From Candidatus Gastranaerophilales bacterium (GTDB lineage: Bacteria; Cyanobacteriota; Vampirovibrionia; Gastranaerophilales; Gastranaerophilaceae): a DNA stretch of 64,000 nt. The stretch's first letter is position 1. Every line of letters starts with the position of its first letter. The translations under genes were made by a program, and so were the position numbers. The DNA lies in assembly GCA_944326475.1 (NCBI GenBank), contig CALVEC010000007.1, forward strand, positions 1 through 64,000, written 5' to 3'. Positions 9,518 through 17,888 of the stretch are shown here, piece by piece. The notes below the pieces were generated by a model. That model was not told the DNA's origin, did no database searches, and saw only the letters and a program-made list of their open reading frames with translations.

Positions 9518-10336
9518 TCATGCATTGCGAACGAGCTTGAAAATATCATTGCATGTTTTGAAAAGTTCTTCGGCTTTGTCTAAGAAAAGCATATTTGGTC
9601 CGTCGCAAAGTGCTTTTTCCGGGTCAGGATGAACTTCAAAAAACAGTGCGTCGGCACCTGCCGCTATTGCCGCTTTTGCCAGTGTTGAGACATATTTGCG
9701 TTCTCCGCCGGAACATTCACCGGCGCCGCCCGGAAGCTGGACACTGTGGGTTGCATCAAAAACTACGGGATATCCGGTTTCCTGCATAATAGGAATAGCT
9801 CTCATATCCACCACAAGGTTATTGTAGCCAAAGCTTACTCCTCTGTCTGTCAACAGAATATTATGGTTTCCCGCTTCTTCAACTTTTTTCGCAAGAGGTG
9901 CCATTTGTGCAGGAGCAAGGAACTGCCCCTTTTTAATATTAACAATTTTTCCCGTTTTTGCTGCTGCTACAAGCAAATCCGTCTGCCGGCAAAGAAATGC
10001 CGGTATTTGCAGAATATCGGCTGTCTTCGCCGCAATTACCGCCTGTGAGGGTTCGTGAATATCAGTTACAATCGGAACATTAAACTCTTTTTTCACTTCA
10101 TCCAAAAGCGCAAGTCCTTTCTCGATTCCCGGACCTCTAAAAGATTTTATCGAACTTCTGTTAGCTTTATCAAACGACGATTTAAAAATAAAATTTATGC
10201 CAAGTTTCTCTGTAATTATTTTCAATTTTTCTGCCGTAGTAAAAAGAATTTCTCTGCTTTCTATGACGCAGGGACCGGCAAGAATTGTTAATTTATCGCC
10301 GCCTATTTCAAAATTGTTCAACTTAATCTTATTCAC
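9518..10336 (-). CDS. kdsA: KDO-8-phosphate synthase
   Basis: Condenses phosphoenolpyruvate with arabinose-5-phosphate to KDO-8-P for the LPS core. The 272-aa protein has the family signature KSSFDKANRSS, which separates it from DAHP synthases, plus FRGPG, LTDRG and the C-terminal EVHPDPEKALCDGP. The metal-ligand position is Cys (LAGPCVIES), and the loop reads ATHSVQLPGG, as in the metal-dependent Aquifex-type enzymes rather than the Asn-type E. coli enzyme. The start codon is GTG with GGAGGAG about 9 nt upstream. Together with lpxK and the heptosyltransferase it shows that the cell makes LPS. Confidence 0.96.
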   Translation of the reverse strand: MNKIKLNNFEIGGDKLTILAGPCVIESREILFTTAEKLKIITEKLGINFIFKSSFDKANRSSIKSFRGPGIEKGLALLDEVKKEFNVPIVTDIHEPSQAVIAAKTADILQIPAFLCRQTDLLVAAAKTGKIVNIKKGQFLAPAQMAPLAKKVEEAGNHNILLTDRGVSFGYNNLVVDMRAIPIMQETGYPVVFDATHSVQLPGGAGECSGGERKYVSTLAKAAIAAGADALFFEVHPDPEKALCDGPNMLFLDKAEELFKTCNDIFKLVRNA

Positions 10337-10430
10337 TTCAAAAACTCCTCCAGATGTACTTTGACAACATCCAAACCGGATTGTAATATATATTGTACAT
10401 TAAATAAATTATAATTAAAAGGAGAACGGA

Positions 10431-11507
10431 ATGTTAATAGAGGAATTGCTAGAAGAAGCTGTATCAAAAGGCGCAAGCGACATTCATATTTCATCGAATT
10501 TGCCGCCTGTTTTTCGTATAGACGGTCAATTAATAAGAACAAGCCTTCCTCCGTTAACATCAGACAACGTTGAAACGCTTGTATTTCCGATTTTAAACAA
10601 TGAACAGAGAAGAAGGCTCGAACAGGACTGGGAACTGGATATGAGTTACGGTATCCACGGTATCGGGCGTTTCAGGGTTAATATATACAAAAACCGCGGT
10701 AATTTTGCTGCCGCATTCAGAACTATAAACACGGAAGTTCCGTCTTTTGAAACTCTCGGGCTGCCGGAAATCGTCAGAAAAATTACTGAAAAACCCAGAG
10801 GCTTGATTCTCGTAACGGGTCCTACCGGAAGCGGTAAATCTACAACCCTCGCTTCAATGATTGATTATATCAACGAAAACAGAAATGAACATATTCTTAC
10901 TATCGAAGACCCGATTGAGTTTTTGCATAAGTCTAAAAAAAGTGTTGTGCACCAGAGAGAACTCGGACAGGACACTCGTTCTTTCTCAAATGCTCTAAGA
11001 GCTGCGTTAAGAGAAGATCCTGATATCATTCTGGTAGGTGAGCTTCGTGACCTTGAAACTATTTCGCTTGCAATCACAGCAGCAGAAACAGGTCACCTTG
11101 TTATGGGTACACTCCACACGTCTTCTGCCAGCCAGACAGTTGACCGTATTGTCGACGTATTCCCCGAAGCTCAGCAGCAGCAGATTCGTATTCAGCTCTC
11201 AAACAGCTTAGTTGCAGTATTTTCACAAACCCTGCTCCAAAAAACAGACCGTGAAGGCAACAAGAAAGGTCGTGTAATGGCACAGGAGGTTCTTGTCGTA
11301 AACGGTGCCGTTGCGAACCTTATCAGAGAAGGAAAAACCGCTCAGATGTACTCTATGATTCAAACCGGTGCACAGTACGGTATGCAGACTCTGGAAAGCG
11401 CTCTGGCAGATTTATACCGCAGAGGGCTTGTTACAGCAGAAGATGCGCTTTCAAAATCCAGCAGACCGGATGAGCTTAAGAGAATGCTCGGAGCTAATGC
11501 TTTTTAG
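10431..11507 (+). CDS. pilT: Twitching motility ATPase PilT
   Basis: Hexameric ATPase that retracts type IV pili. The 358-aa protein has an N-terminal PAS-like domain (SKGASDIHI), the Walker A motif GPTGSGKST at residues 130-138, an Asp box (TIEDPIEF), a Walker B region (DPDIILVGELRD) and the His box with the PilT-type TGHLVMGTLHTSSA. The start has a strong AAAGGAGA Shine-Dalgarno. No other pilus genes are nearby. Its 3' end overlaps the convergent matrixin gene by 14 bp. Confidence 0.96.
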   Translation: MLIEELLEEAVSKGASDIHISSNLPPVFRIDGQLIRTSLPPLTSDNVETLVFPILNNEQRRRLEQDWELDMSYGIHGIGRFRVNIYKNRGNFAAAFRTINTEVPSFETLGLPEIVRKITEKPRGLILVTGPTGSGKSTTLASMIDYINENRNEHILTIEDPIEFLHKSKKSVVHQRELGQDTRSFSNALRAALREDPDIILVGELRDLETISLAITAAETGHLVMGTLHTSSASQTVDRIVDVFPEAQQQQIRIQLSNSLVAVFSQTLLQKTDREGNKKGRVMAQEVLVVNGAVANLIREGKTAQMYSMIQTGAQYGMQTLESALADLYRRGLVTAEDALSKSSRPDELKRMLGANAF

Positions 11508-12309
11508 GCGGTTTTTTCTGATTTTTCATCGATAAATTCTTTTTAAGATATTCCTGAACATCAGAAGAAACCTGAATATTTTGAAGACCAATGTTATATT
11601 TTTTCAGCTCGGCAATATTTTGCTGTTCTTCAAGCAGGTCTTTTTGAGGCATTTTTATAGAATTTTTTACATTCTCAAACTCAGACGGACCATTCCTTTG
11701 TGCAAGCTGCAAGATTATATCATCGATATTGTTTGAGCTGATTCCGTAGCGTTTGCCAATCTCATCAACGGTGCTTGCATAAGGAAGACGGTAAAGCCAC
11801 TGTATAGAACGTTTGTCATTTTCAGACAGATTTACAACTCCGTATCTGTGAGGTGTATACATAATGTCTGACGTAAACGGACTGTGTCCGAGTCCGAGAG
11901 CATGACCTATTTCATGCAATATTGTGTGATATACCTCGTTTTCATCCTGATATTGAGCATGTATTATTCCATCAGAAAGACCTATTTGTACTTCTGCAGA
12001 GTATAGCCTTCCTGCATTGTCAAAATTAAAATAGCAGTGTCCGAGAGCCTGTCTGTCTATTCGTTTCCAATCCAGATTTACCTGTGATTCAAGAAGTGTA
12101 TTGACCATAGAAAATCTGATTTTACCGTTGCTTGCCCTTTCCCAAGCATCAAGAGCACGTTTTACGAGCGCCTGATATTTATAACCTTCGTTCTGGGCTT
12201 TGTACCACCTGAACGGTGCTACATAAAATTTCAGCGGAAAACTGTTGTCCATCCAGCGGATTAACCTGTTTTCTTTTACATTGCTTTGAAGATACGTTAT
12301 TCTTTGCAT
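11494..12309 (-). CDS. Matrixin-type zinc metalloprotease
   Basis: Predicted M10A-like peptidase. The zinc site is complete: HEIGHALGLGH (His132, Glu133, His136, His142), followed 8 residues later by Met150 of the Met-turn (SDIMY). The N-terminal part (DAWERASNGKIRFSMV) matches the matrixin catalytic fold. No signal peptide or pro-domain with a Cys switch is visible, which is unusual for a secreted protease. After about residue 175 comes a helical tail with a LysM-like or helix-turn-helix-like stretch (VDEIGKRYGISSNNIDDIIL). It starts 18 bp after rseP with an AGGTGGG Shine-Dalgarno, so it is probably co-transcribed with that intramembrane protease. The substrate is unknown. Confidence 0.85.
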   Translation of the reverse strand: MQRITYLQSNVKENRLIRWMDNSFPLKFYVAPFRWYKAQNEGYKYQALVKRALDAWERASNGKIRFSMVNTLLESQVNLDWKRIDRQALGHCYFNFDNAGRLYSAEVQIGLSDGIIHAQYQDENEVYHTILHEIGHALGLGHSPFTSDIMYTPHRYGVVNLSENDKRSIQWLYRLPYASTVDEIGKRYGISSNNIDDIILQLAQRNGPSEFENVKNSIKMPQKDLLEEQQNIAELKKYNIGLQNIQVSSDVQEYLKKNLSMKNQKKPPKKH

Positions 12310-12327
12310 ATCCCACCTGATATATTA

Positions 12328-13698
12328 TTAAATCTTTTTGGTAATTAAGGCAAAAATGTCATTAAATATTATCAAAAACATTAGTATCAACAAGAAACTA
12401 AAGCCGATATTGCCTATTTTTTCAATAGTTTTTTCATCGAGCGGTCTGCCTTTTATTTTTTCAATGGTAAGAAAGAGAAGGTGCCCGCCGTCAAGAGCAG
12501 GTATGGGCAAAAGGTTTATAATAGCAAGGTTTATACTGATTATAGCAGTAAGCAAAAGACCTTTAAACAATCCCTGATTTTCTATAACATCACCGCCGAG
12601 TTTTGTAATTGCAACAATTCCGTGCAAGTCTTGCATTGGAATCTGACCTGTAAACAGTTTTACAAGCCCTATAACCATAAGTTCTGTGTTTGTCCAAACG
12701 TATTGCGAAGATACTTTTATAATTTGACCGGGAGTGTTTGTCGGAATAAGAACTTCCGTTATTTTCTGTTGTATACCGATAGTTCCGTTTTCATCAGAAT
12801 ATATGGGTTTAAGATTAACTTCCTTTCCGTCTCTGATTACAGTAAAATTCATTGGTCTTTTTGTATCAGACAGAGCGTAAGCAACGTCATTCAGCGTTGT
12901 TTCGCCATCTGATATGTACATTTTTTTACCCTGAATCGAATCTCTGAGTTTTGTCTGCTTGTCACTAAGAGACAACTGTTTTTCCTTATACTGTCCGAGT
13001 CCCATCAATACATCCTGTGAAAGGTGAAGTGCAGGTTCGTCTTCCGGCATAAACAATACAATTTTTTCCCCTTTTTTTAACGGTTCATCTATCGATTTTA
13101 TGTTTTTATTAAGAGTTTGAAGCTCCTTAACGCTTTTCGCATAAGTCTCCGCGGAAATTTTTCCGTCATATTTTTTGCTTAAAGCTGCATATTTGTTCAC
13201 CTGATAAGGTAGTGTAATCAAAGAGCCGTTTATTTTATAGATTTTATCATTAGTTTGGAGTCCTGATTTGTGTACGGCAGCTTCTTTTGGGGCAATGATT
13301 TTTGCAATTTCAATATCATATTTTCCTGCCGGAAGTTTGTGCCATATCATTGCAGTCAACATTACAAGAAATACTGCACAAATAACGTTAGCTATTACAC
13401 CGGCTGAAACAACAACAGCTTTTTGATAAATAGGTTTATTTTGAAAGCGTTCCGGAGAGTCTTCCGGCAATTCAGAGTTTACATCGTCGTCAGGAAAGCT
13501 CACATAACCGCCTAAAAGAAGTGCATGTATTAAAAATTCAGTCTCTCCGATTTGTTTTCTGAACAAAACCGGTCCGAACGGCAAACCGAAACCAAACTTG
13601 TCTACCTTAATTTTAAAAGCTTTTGCTGCAATGAAGTGACCCATTTCATGAATAAGGATAAGAAAACTTATCAAAAGAATCATTATAATTACGTTCAT
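12328..13698 (-). CDS. rseP: Site-2 intramembrane metalloprotease RseP
   Basis: Multi-pass membrane protease that cuts transmembrane segments, for example of anti-sigma factors. HEMGH (His17, Glu18, His21) lies inside the first membrane helix, and the third zinc ligand is in NLLPIPALDGGH (LDG at 402-404). The soluble part between about residues 125 and 320 is longer than usual and contains PDZ-like segments (GLQTNDKIYKINGSLI; PMNFTVIRDGKEV) separated by a charged insert. Membrane helices lie near 95-118, 335-350 and 380-400, with one at the C-terminus. It is first in a two-gene unit with the matrixin gene. Confidence 0.93.
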   Translation of the reverse strand: MNVIIMILLISFLILIHEMGHFIAAKAFKIKVDKFGFGLPFGPVLFRKQIGETEFLIHALLLGGYVSFPDDDVNSELPEDSPERFQNKPIYQKAVVVSAGVIANVICAVFLVMLTAMIWHKLPAGKYDIEIAKIIAPKEAAVHKSGLQTNDKIYKINGSLITLPYQVNKYAALSKKYDGKISAETYAKSVKELQTLNKNIKSIDEPLKKGEKIVLFMPEDEPALHLSQDVLMGLGQYKEKQLSLSDKQTKLRDSIQGKKMYISDGETTLNDVAYALSDTKRPMNFTVIRDGKEVNLKPIYSDENGTIGIQQKITEVLIPTNTPGQIIKVSSQYVWTNTELMVIGLVKLFTGQIPMQDLHGIVAITKLGGDVIENQGLFKGLLLTAIISINLAIINLLPIPALDGGHLLFLTIEKIKGRPLDEKTIEKIGNIGFSFLLILMFLIIFNDIFALITKKI

Positions 13699-13733
13699 AA
13701 ACTCTCTTTCTGTTTTTTACTATGGCTTATATT

Positions 13734-13763
13734 TTAGCATGTAAGCTAAATTCATACTATAAT
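13734..13763 (+). promoter_or_regulatory. Promoter placing the comF start codon at +1
   Basis: TTAGCA (13734-13739), an 18-nt spacer, TATAAT (13758-13763), then exactly 6 nt before the ATG at 13770. No Shine-Dalgarno is present, which suggests a leaderless mRNA. Confidence 0.5.
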
Positions 13764-13769
13764 TATTAT

Positions 13770-14450
13770 ATGCTCAGAATTTTAAAACAATTATCCTATT
13801 TGCTGGATTTTATTTACAAAAAACGGTGTTACTTTTGCCGTTCATCCCGCGAAAATAAAAAGATGTGCAAGAAATGCTATGACACAATTGATTTTTTGCC
13901 TCCTTATCCGGTAATGAAAATTTTAAATAAACAAGTTTACAGCGCATCGGTTTATGCAAAAAATTTACAGAAGTTAATAAGAGGAATCAAATACCATAAT
14001 CAAACCGAGCTTGCACATTTTCAGGCAAAAATAATGTATGACTTCTGGCAAACACTGCCTGTTTCCGAAGAAAAATTTGTTATTGTTCCGGTTCCGCTGC
14101 ACAAAAAGCGGCTGAAAGACAGAAAATATAATCACATGGCGCTCGTGGCGGAAGAATTTGCAAAATTCACCGGTTATACGATAAACGATAACCTAATTCA
14201 CCGTATTAAAGAAACAAAACCACAATACCGCTTGAGTATAAAAGAACGCGAAGCAAATTTAAAAGATGCCTTTAAAGTTGACAAATCTTCTTATGACGGA
14301 GAAAATTTGCTCATAATAGACGATATTTTGACAACAGGAAGCACTTTAAAAGCAATGATTCAGACGTTTATTGACGCAGATATCTATAACATAACGGCTT
14401 TTACGACAAGCTGTACTGAATCACACGCCGTACGTCAAGAGACTTTATAG
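13770..14450 (+). CDS. comF: ComF-family phosphoribosyltransferase-like protein
   Basis: Member of the ComF family, linked in other bacteria to DNA uptake or processing. The start at 13770 (MLRILKQL, 226 aa) is chosen over an ATG 16 codons upstream because it matches family length and sits 6 nt after a TATAAT box. An N-terminal four-Cys zinc finger (CYFC followed by CKKC) is followed by the phosphoribosyltransferase fold with the PRPP motif LLIIDDILTTGSTLK near the C-terminus and the ComF sequence RLKDRKYNHMALVAEEFAK. No other competence genes are adjacent. Its end overlaps the convergent radical-SAM gene by 16 bp. Confidence 0.9.
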   Translation: MLRILKQLSYLLDFIYKKRCYFCRSSRENKKMCKKCYDTIDFLPPYPVMKILNKQVYSASVYAKNLQKLIRGIKYHNQTELAHFQAKIMYDFWQTLPVSEEKFVIVPVPLHKKRLKDRKYNHMALVAEEFAKFTGYTINDNLIHRIKETKPQYRLSIKEREANLKDAFKVDKSSYDGENLLIIDDILTTGSTLKAMIQTFIDADIYNITAFTTSCTESHAVRQETL

Positions 14451-15370
14451 AATTTACCCTGCCAGGAATTTCTGGTTAAAAGCTCTCTGTCAATTTTGTT
14501 CAGTACTTCAAATTTTTTGTTCAGCCATAGCGGAGCTATTTTTAAAGCTTGCAAGCCGTTTCCGGCAAGTCTGTGAATTGTCGTTCCAACCGGTAAAACC
14601 TCAAGAAAATCGCATACAAGCGAAACATATTCATCTTCTTCAAGGAGTTTTATCTCTTGTTCTTTATATATTTGAGCAAGTTTTGTATTTTTCATAATGC
14701 ATAGGTCATGGATTTTTACGCCGTCGACACCCATTTCTGCGAGTGTTTTTGCTGTCTCAAGCATGTCGTCTCTTGATTCACCCGGAAGTCCCAGAATTAC
14801 GTGAGCACAGACTTTTATACCGCGTTTCATTGTTTCGTCGCAAGTCCGGGCAAAGGTTTTAAAATCATGTCCGCGGTTAATATATTTCAGAGTCCTGTCA
14901 TGGACAGATTGAAGTCCGTATTCAATCCATGTTTCATAATCTTTTGTATAAGAAGCAATAAGATTCAGCTTATCACTGTCTACACAATCAGGACGTGTTC
15001 CGATAGAAATACCAACTATGTCAGGATGGTTCAACGCCGAACCGTAAATTTTTTCAAGCTCCTGAACAGGTTTGTAGGTGTTGGTATACGCCTGAAAATA
15101 TGACATAAATTTTTTGGCTTTAAATTTTTCAGACAGGCTGGCTACGCCGGCTTTAACCTGTTCTTCTACCGGGAGTAAATTCGAGTGTGCACGTGAAAAA
15201 CTACCGCCGTCATCACAGAAAATACAGCCGCCCGTAGAAATTGTACCGTCTCTGTTAGGGCAGCTAAAACCGGCATCAAGAGTTATTTTATAAACCTTTT
15301 GACCGAATTTATTTTTTAAATATGCGCTAAACTGATTGTATCTTTTATCCGTGCCGTAAAATTCAGGCAT
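14435..15370 (-). CDS. YhcC-type radical-SAM protein (TIGR01212 family)
   Basis: Radical-SAM protein of the YhcC/TIGR01212 family, whose reaction is not established. The cluster motif is of the long-spaced kind: AGFSCPNRDGTISTGGCIFC, with Cys at the first position and a CxxC pair after GG. The opening RYNQFSAYLKNKFGQKVYKI is typical of the family. The start at 15370 (MPEFYGT) lies one base after the stop of the small zinc-ribbon gene. In-frame ATGs at 15391, 15400 and 15427 would overlap that gene and cannot be excluded. About 311 aa. Probably co-transcribed with the zinc-ribbon gene. Confidence 0.88.
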   Translation of the reverse strand: MPEFYGTDKRYNQFSAYLKNKFGQKVYKITLDAGFSCPNRDGTISTGGCIFCDDGGSFSRAHSNLLPVEEQVKAGVASLSEKFKAKKFMSYFQAYTNTYKPVQELEKIYGSALNHPDIVGISIGTRPDCVDSDKLNLIASYTKDYETWIEYGLQSVHDRTLKYINRGHDFKTFARTCDETMKRGIKVCAHVILGLPGESRDDMLETAKTLAEMGVDGVKIHDLCIMKNTKLAQIYKEQEIKLLEEDEYVSLVCDFLEVLPVGTTIHRLAGNGLQALKIAPLWLNKKFEVLNKIDRELLTRNSWQGKFYKVS

Positions 15371-15371
15371 T

Positions 15372-15548
15372 TTACTGGGCGTAGTTGTCATCTTCTTCAT
15401 TAACAACCGGGTACAGGTAGTGTTCACCGCATTTTGGGCAGATTACTTCCTGCTGCTTGCCGTCCTCGAGAATTGCAACTTCAAAAAGTTCTCTGCAGCT
15501 TGATTGTACACATCTGATTGCCCAAGTTGGTCTGACTATTCTTGCCAT
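15372..15548 (-). CDS. Small zinc-ribbon-like protein, 58 aa
   Basis: Short gene easily missed by length cut-offs. It starts MARIVRPTWAIRCVQSSC and ends NEEDDNYAQ. Two Cys pairs (CVQSSC near residue 13 and CPKCG near residue 42) look like a zinc ribbon, with a CGEHY continuation. TGGAG lies 7-8 nt before the ATG. It ends one base before the likely start of the radical-SAM gene, so the two are probably translated from one message. Function unknown. Codon use and the clean Shine-Dalgarno argue that it is real. Confidence 0.7.
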   Translation of the reverse strand: MARIVRPTWAIRCVQSSCRELFEVAILEDGKQQEVICPKCGEHYLYPVVNEEDDNYAQ

Positions 15549-15630
15549 TTATTTACTCCATTCATTCAATTTTTTATTAAATTTTATCATGTTTTCGTTA
15601 GTTCGTCTATTTGCAAGCCTAAATATACGT

Positions 15631-16152
15631 CTAATATTTAATCATCGAAACAACTTCTATATCCTGAGGCAGTCTCTCTCTGCCTTTTAAGTCGGTAAGT
15701 TCTATGACAAAAGCTGCTCCGATTATATTTGCACCTGTTTGTTTAAGCAGTTTAATGCTCGCATCCACCGTCCCGCCTGTAGCAAGAAGGTCATCGATTA
15801 TCAAAACATTTTTTCCGGACTCTACTGCATCTGCGTGCATTTCTATTCTGTCTGTACCGTATTCAAGGGTATATTCCTGAGAAATAGTCTTTGCCGGAAG
15901 CTTTCCGGGTTTTCTGATTAAAACGAGTCCTGCGCCGAGATTATATGCAAGCGCCGACCCAAAAATAAATCCTCTCGATTCAATACCTACAACGTAGTCT
16001 ATATTTTTGTTTTCAAATTGAGTAGTTAAAAAATCTATGATAAGTTTAAGCGCTTTTGCATCTTTTATTGCAGTTGTAATATCACGAAAAACTATTCCTT
16101 CTTTGGGAAAATCTTTTATATCCCTTATTTTTTCTTCAACGTAGTTTGTCAT
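15631..16152 (-). CDS. apt: Adenine phosphoribosyltransferase
   Basis: Purine salvage: converts adenine and PRPP to AMP. At 173 aa it is of normal length. Motifs are the adenine-binding N-terminus (FPKEGIVFRDIT), GIESRGFIFG, the flexible loop KPGKLPAKTISQEYTLEYG and the PRPP-binding segment VLIIDDLLATGGT. A GAGGGA Shine-Dalgarno precedes the ATG. It lies 10 bp downstream of metY on the same strand and is probably in one operon with metY and the Tic20-like gene. Confidence 0.96.
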   Translation of the reverse strand: MTNYVEEKIRDIKDFPKEGIVFRDITTAIKDAKALKLIIDFLTTQFENKNIDYVVGIESRGFIFGSALAYNLGAGLVLIRKPGKLPAKTISQEYTLEYGTDRIEMHADAVESGKNVLIIDDLLATGGTVDASIKLLKQTGANIIGAAFVIELTDLKGRERLPQDIEVVSMIKY

Positions 16153-16162
16153 ATTTCCCTCT

Positions 16163-17425
16163 CTATTCTAATGATTGTTTCAAATCTTCAATAATATCGT
16201 CTGTATCCTCAAGCCCGACAGAAAGACGCATAAAATTATCAGAAATACCGCATGCTTCCAACTGTTCCGAGTTCATCTGCCTGTGGGTTGTAAGTGCAGG
16301 GTAGGTAATTATGCTTCTGGAATCACCTATATTCGTAGCGTGTATAAGCAATTTTGCCTTTTCAATAAATTTTACACCCGCTTCTTTTCCGCCTTTTAAT
16401 CCAAAACTTACTATGGAAGAAGCACCCTTGGGCATGTATTTTTTAACAAGCGGATAGTATTTATTGGATTCAAGACCGGGATAATTCACCCATGAAATTG
16501 CCGGATGAGTCTGTAAAAATTTTGAAATTTTTAAAGCGGAATCACAGTGTCTTTGCATTCTCAAATGGAGTGTTTCAAGACCTATAAGTGTTAAATAAGC
16601 GTTAAACGGACTCATACACGTACCCAAATCTCTTAAAAGCTGGGCTCTTGCTTTTACAATATATGCAGCAGCACCGAAATCTTTTGTGTAAATCGTACCG
16701 TGATAACTTTCGTCAGGCTCCGTGAGGCAGGCAAATTTTCCGGACTTTTCCCAATCAAATTTTCCGGAATCCACAATAATTCCGCCCATCGCATTTCCGT
16801 GTCCGGAGATATATTTTGTTGTAGAGTGCATAACAATGTCCGCCCCAAACTCAAAAGGTCTGAACAAATACGGGGAGGGCACGGTATTATCTACAATTAA
16901 AGGAATACCGTTTGCATGTGCAACGTTAGCAAGGGCTTCAATGTCGGAAACATTAAGTTTTGGGTTGCCTATTGTTTCCGTAAAAATACATTTTGTTTTT
17001 TCCGTAATTGCTTTTTGATAATCTTCAGAATCTTCCGATTCAACAAAAATAGTTCTAATTCCGAGCTTATCGAGTGTACTGCCCAGCAGATTGAAAGTTC
17101 CGCCATACAATGTAGAAGACGCAACCACTTCATCTCCGGCTTGAGCAATATTTAATACGGTAATAAGAGCTGCAGACTGCCCGGAAGAAACAGCAAGCGC
17201 ACCGACACCGCCCTCAAGCATTGCAATTCTTTCTTCAAGCACCTGAGTCGTCGGATTTGAAATACGTGTATAAATATCACCTTCCGTTTTCAAGTCGAAT
17301 AAATCCGCAGCATACTGAACGCTGTCAAAGTCAAACGCCGTGGTCTGATAGATAGGTACCGGGATGCAATGTCTGTTATTTTTTGCTTTATGCGCCCCTT
17401 GAACCAGAATTGTATCAAACTTCAT
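16163..17425 (-). CDS. metY: O-acetylhomoserine sulfhydrylase (MetY type)
   Basis: PLP enzyme making homocysteine or methionine precursors from O-acetylhomoserine and sulfide or a thiol. The 420-aa protein has the Cys/Met-metabolism signature with the PLP lysine in MHSTTKYISGHG, an N-terminal IYTRISNPT segment and GGVGALAVSSGQSA. The length and the long loop after SGHGNAMGG, including YHGTIYTKDFG, favour MetY over cystathionine gamma-synthase or lyase. GTGAGGAAG precedes the start. It supplies methionine metabolism together with metK. Confidence 0.92.
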   Translation of the reverse strand: MKFDTILVQGAHKAKNNRHCIPVPIYQTTAFDFDSVQYAADLFDLKTEGDIYTRISNPTTQVLEERIAMLEGGVGALAVSSGQSAALITVLNIAQAGDEVVASSTLYGGTFNLLGSTLDKLGIRTIFVESEDSEDYQKAITEKTKCIFTETIGNPKLNVSDIEALANVAHANGIPLIVDNTVPSPYLFRPFEFGADIVMHSTTKYISGHGNAMGGIIVDSGKFDWEKSGKFACLTEPDESYHGTIYTKDFGAAAYIVKARAQLLRDLGTCMSPFNAYLTLIGLETLHLRMQRHCDSALKISKFLQTHPAISWVNYPGLESNKYYPLVKKYMPKGASSIVSFGLKGGKEAGVKFIEKAKLLIHATNIGDSRSIITYPALTTHRQMNSEQLEACGISDNFMRLSVGLEDTDDIIEDLKQSLE

Positions 17426-17441
17426 TTAGATTACTTCCTCA

Positions 17442-17870
17442 CTATCTTACGTTCTGTTTAATTATATCAGAAACAACCGGCAGGTAAGAATACTTGCCCA
17501 AAACAGCCCCAATCGCAAGATACACCAAAATTAACAGTATGAACGCCTGAATTACCGAATAACCGAAAAATATTTGCAAACCGGTTGTGAAAAAATTTAA
17601 AATAATGTTCACTATTTTGTTTATTACAGGGATAAAATCAATAACGCTGACAAGTAAATTTAAACCCATCTGTATAATAAACAGTGCAAACGCAATAAAT
17701 ATGGACTGAAATATATGATACCTCATAAAAGGTTTTATTTCTTTTTTCAAAAGCGCAGCAATAATCAGCCATATAAAACCTATCCAGCAGTTAAGATATG
17801 TAAGCATGGCTATAATTCTCTCCAGCGGCGCCGGATTGTAGTGGTAGGTATTGTTGGTGTAGTTTGACAA
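17442..17870 (-). CDS. Four-helix membrane protein, Tic20/Ycf60-like
   Basis: 142-aa membrane protein with about four hydrophobic helices. The layout resembles cyanobacterial and plastid Tic20 (Ycf60): ML-TYLNCWIG, a basic turn followed by MRYHIFQSIFI (compare the Tic20 RFN-x-QAI segment), and a C-terminal GKYSYLPVVSDII that recalls the Tic20 ending with PLISEA. This is pattern recognition without an alignment. A DUF4870-type protein is the main alternative. The start codon is TTG with CGGAG about 8 nt upstream. It lies between a TPR gene and metY on one strand, with gaps of 18 and 16 bp. Confidence 0.5.
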   Translation of the reverse strand: MSNYTNNTYHYNPAPLERIIAMLTYLNCWIGFIWLIIAALLKKEIKPFMRYHIFQSIFIAFALFIIQMGLNLLVSVIDFIPVINKIVNIILNFFTTGLQIFFGYSVIQAFILLILVYLAIGAVLGKYSYLPVVSDIIKQNVR

Positions 17871-17888
17871 TTTTTTAGCTCCGGCTGT

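Noticed and set aside
9518-10336. DAHP synthase instead of KdsA
   Set aside because: KSSFDKANRSS and the C-terminal HPDPEKALCDGP identify KDO-8-P synthase; the DAHP enzyme is at 35785.
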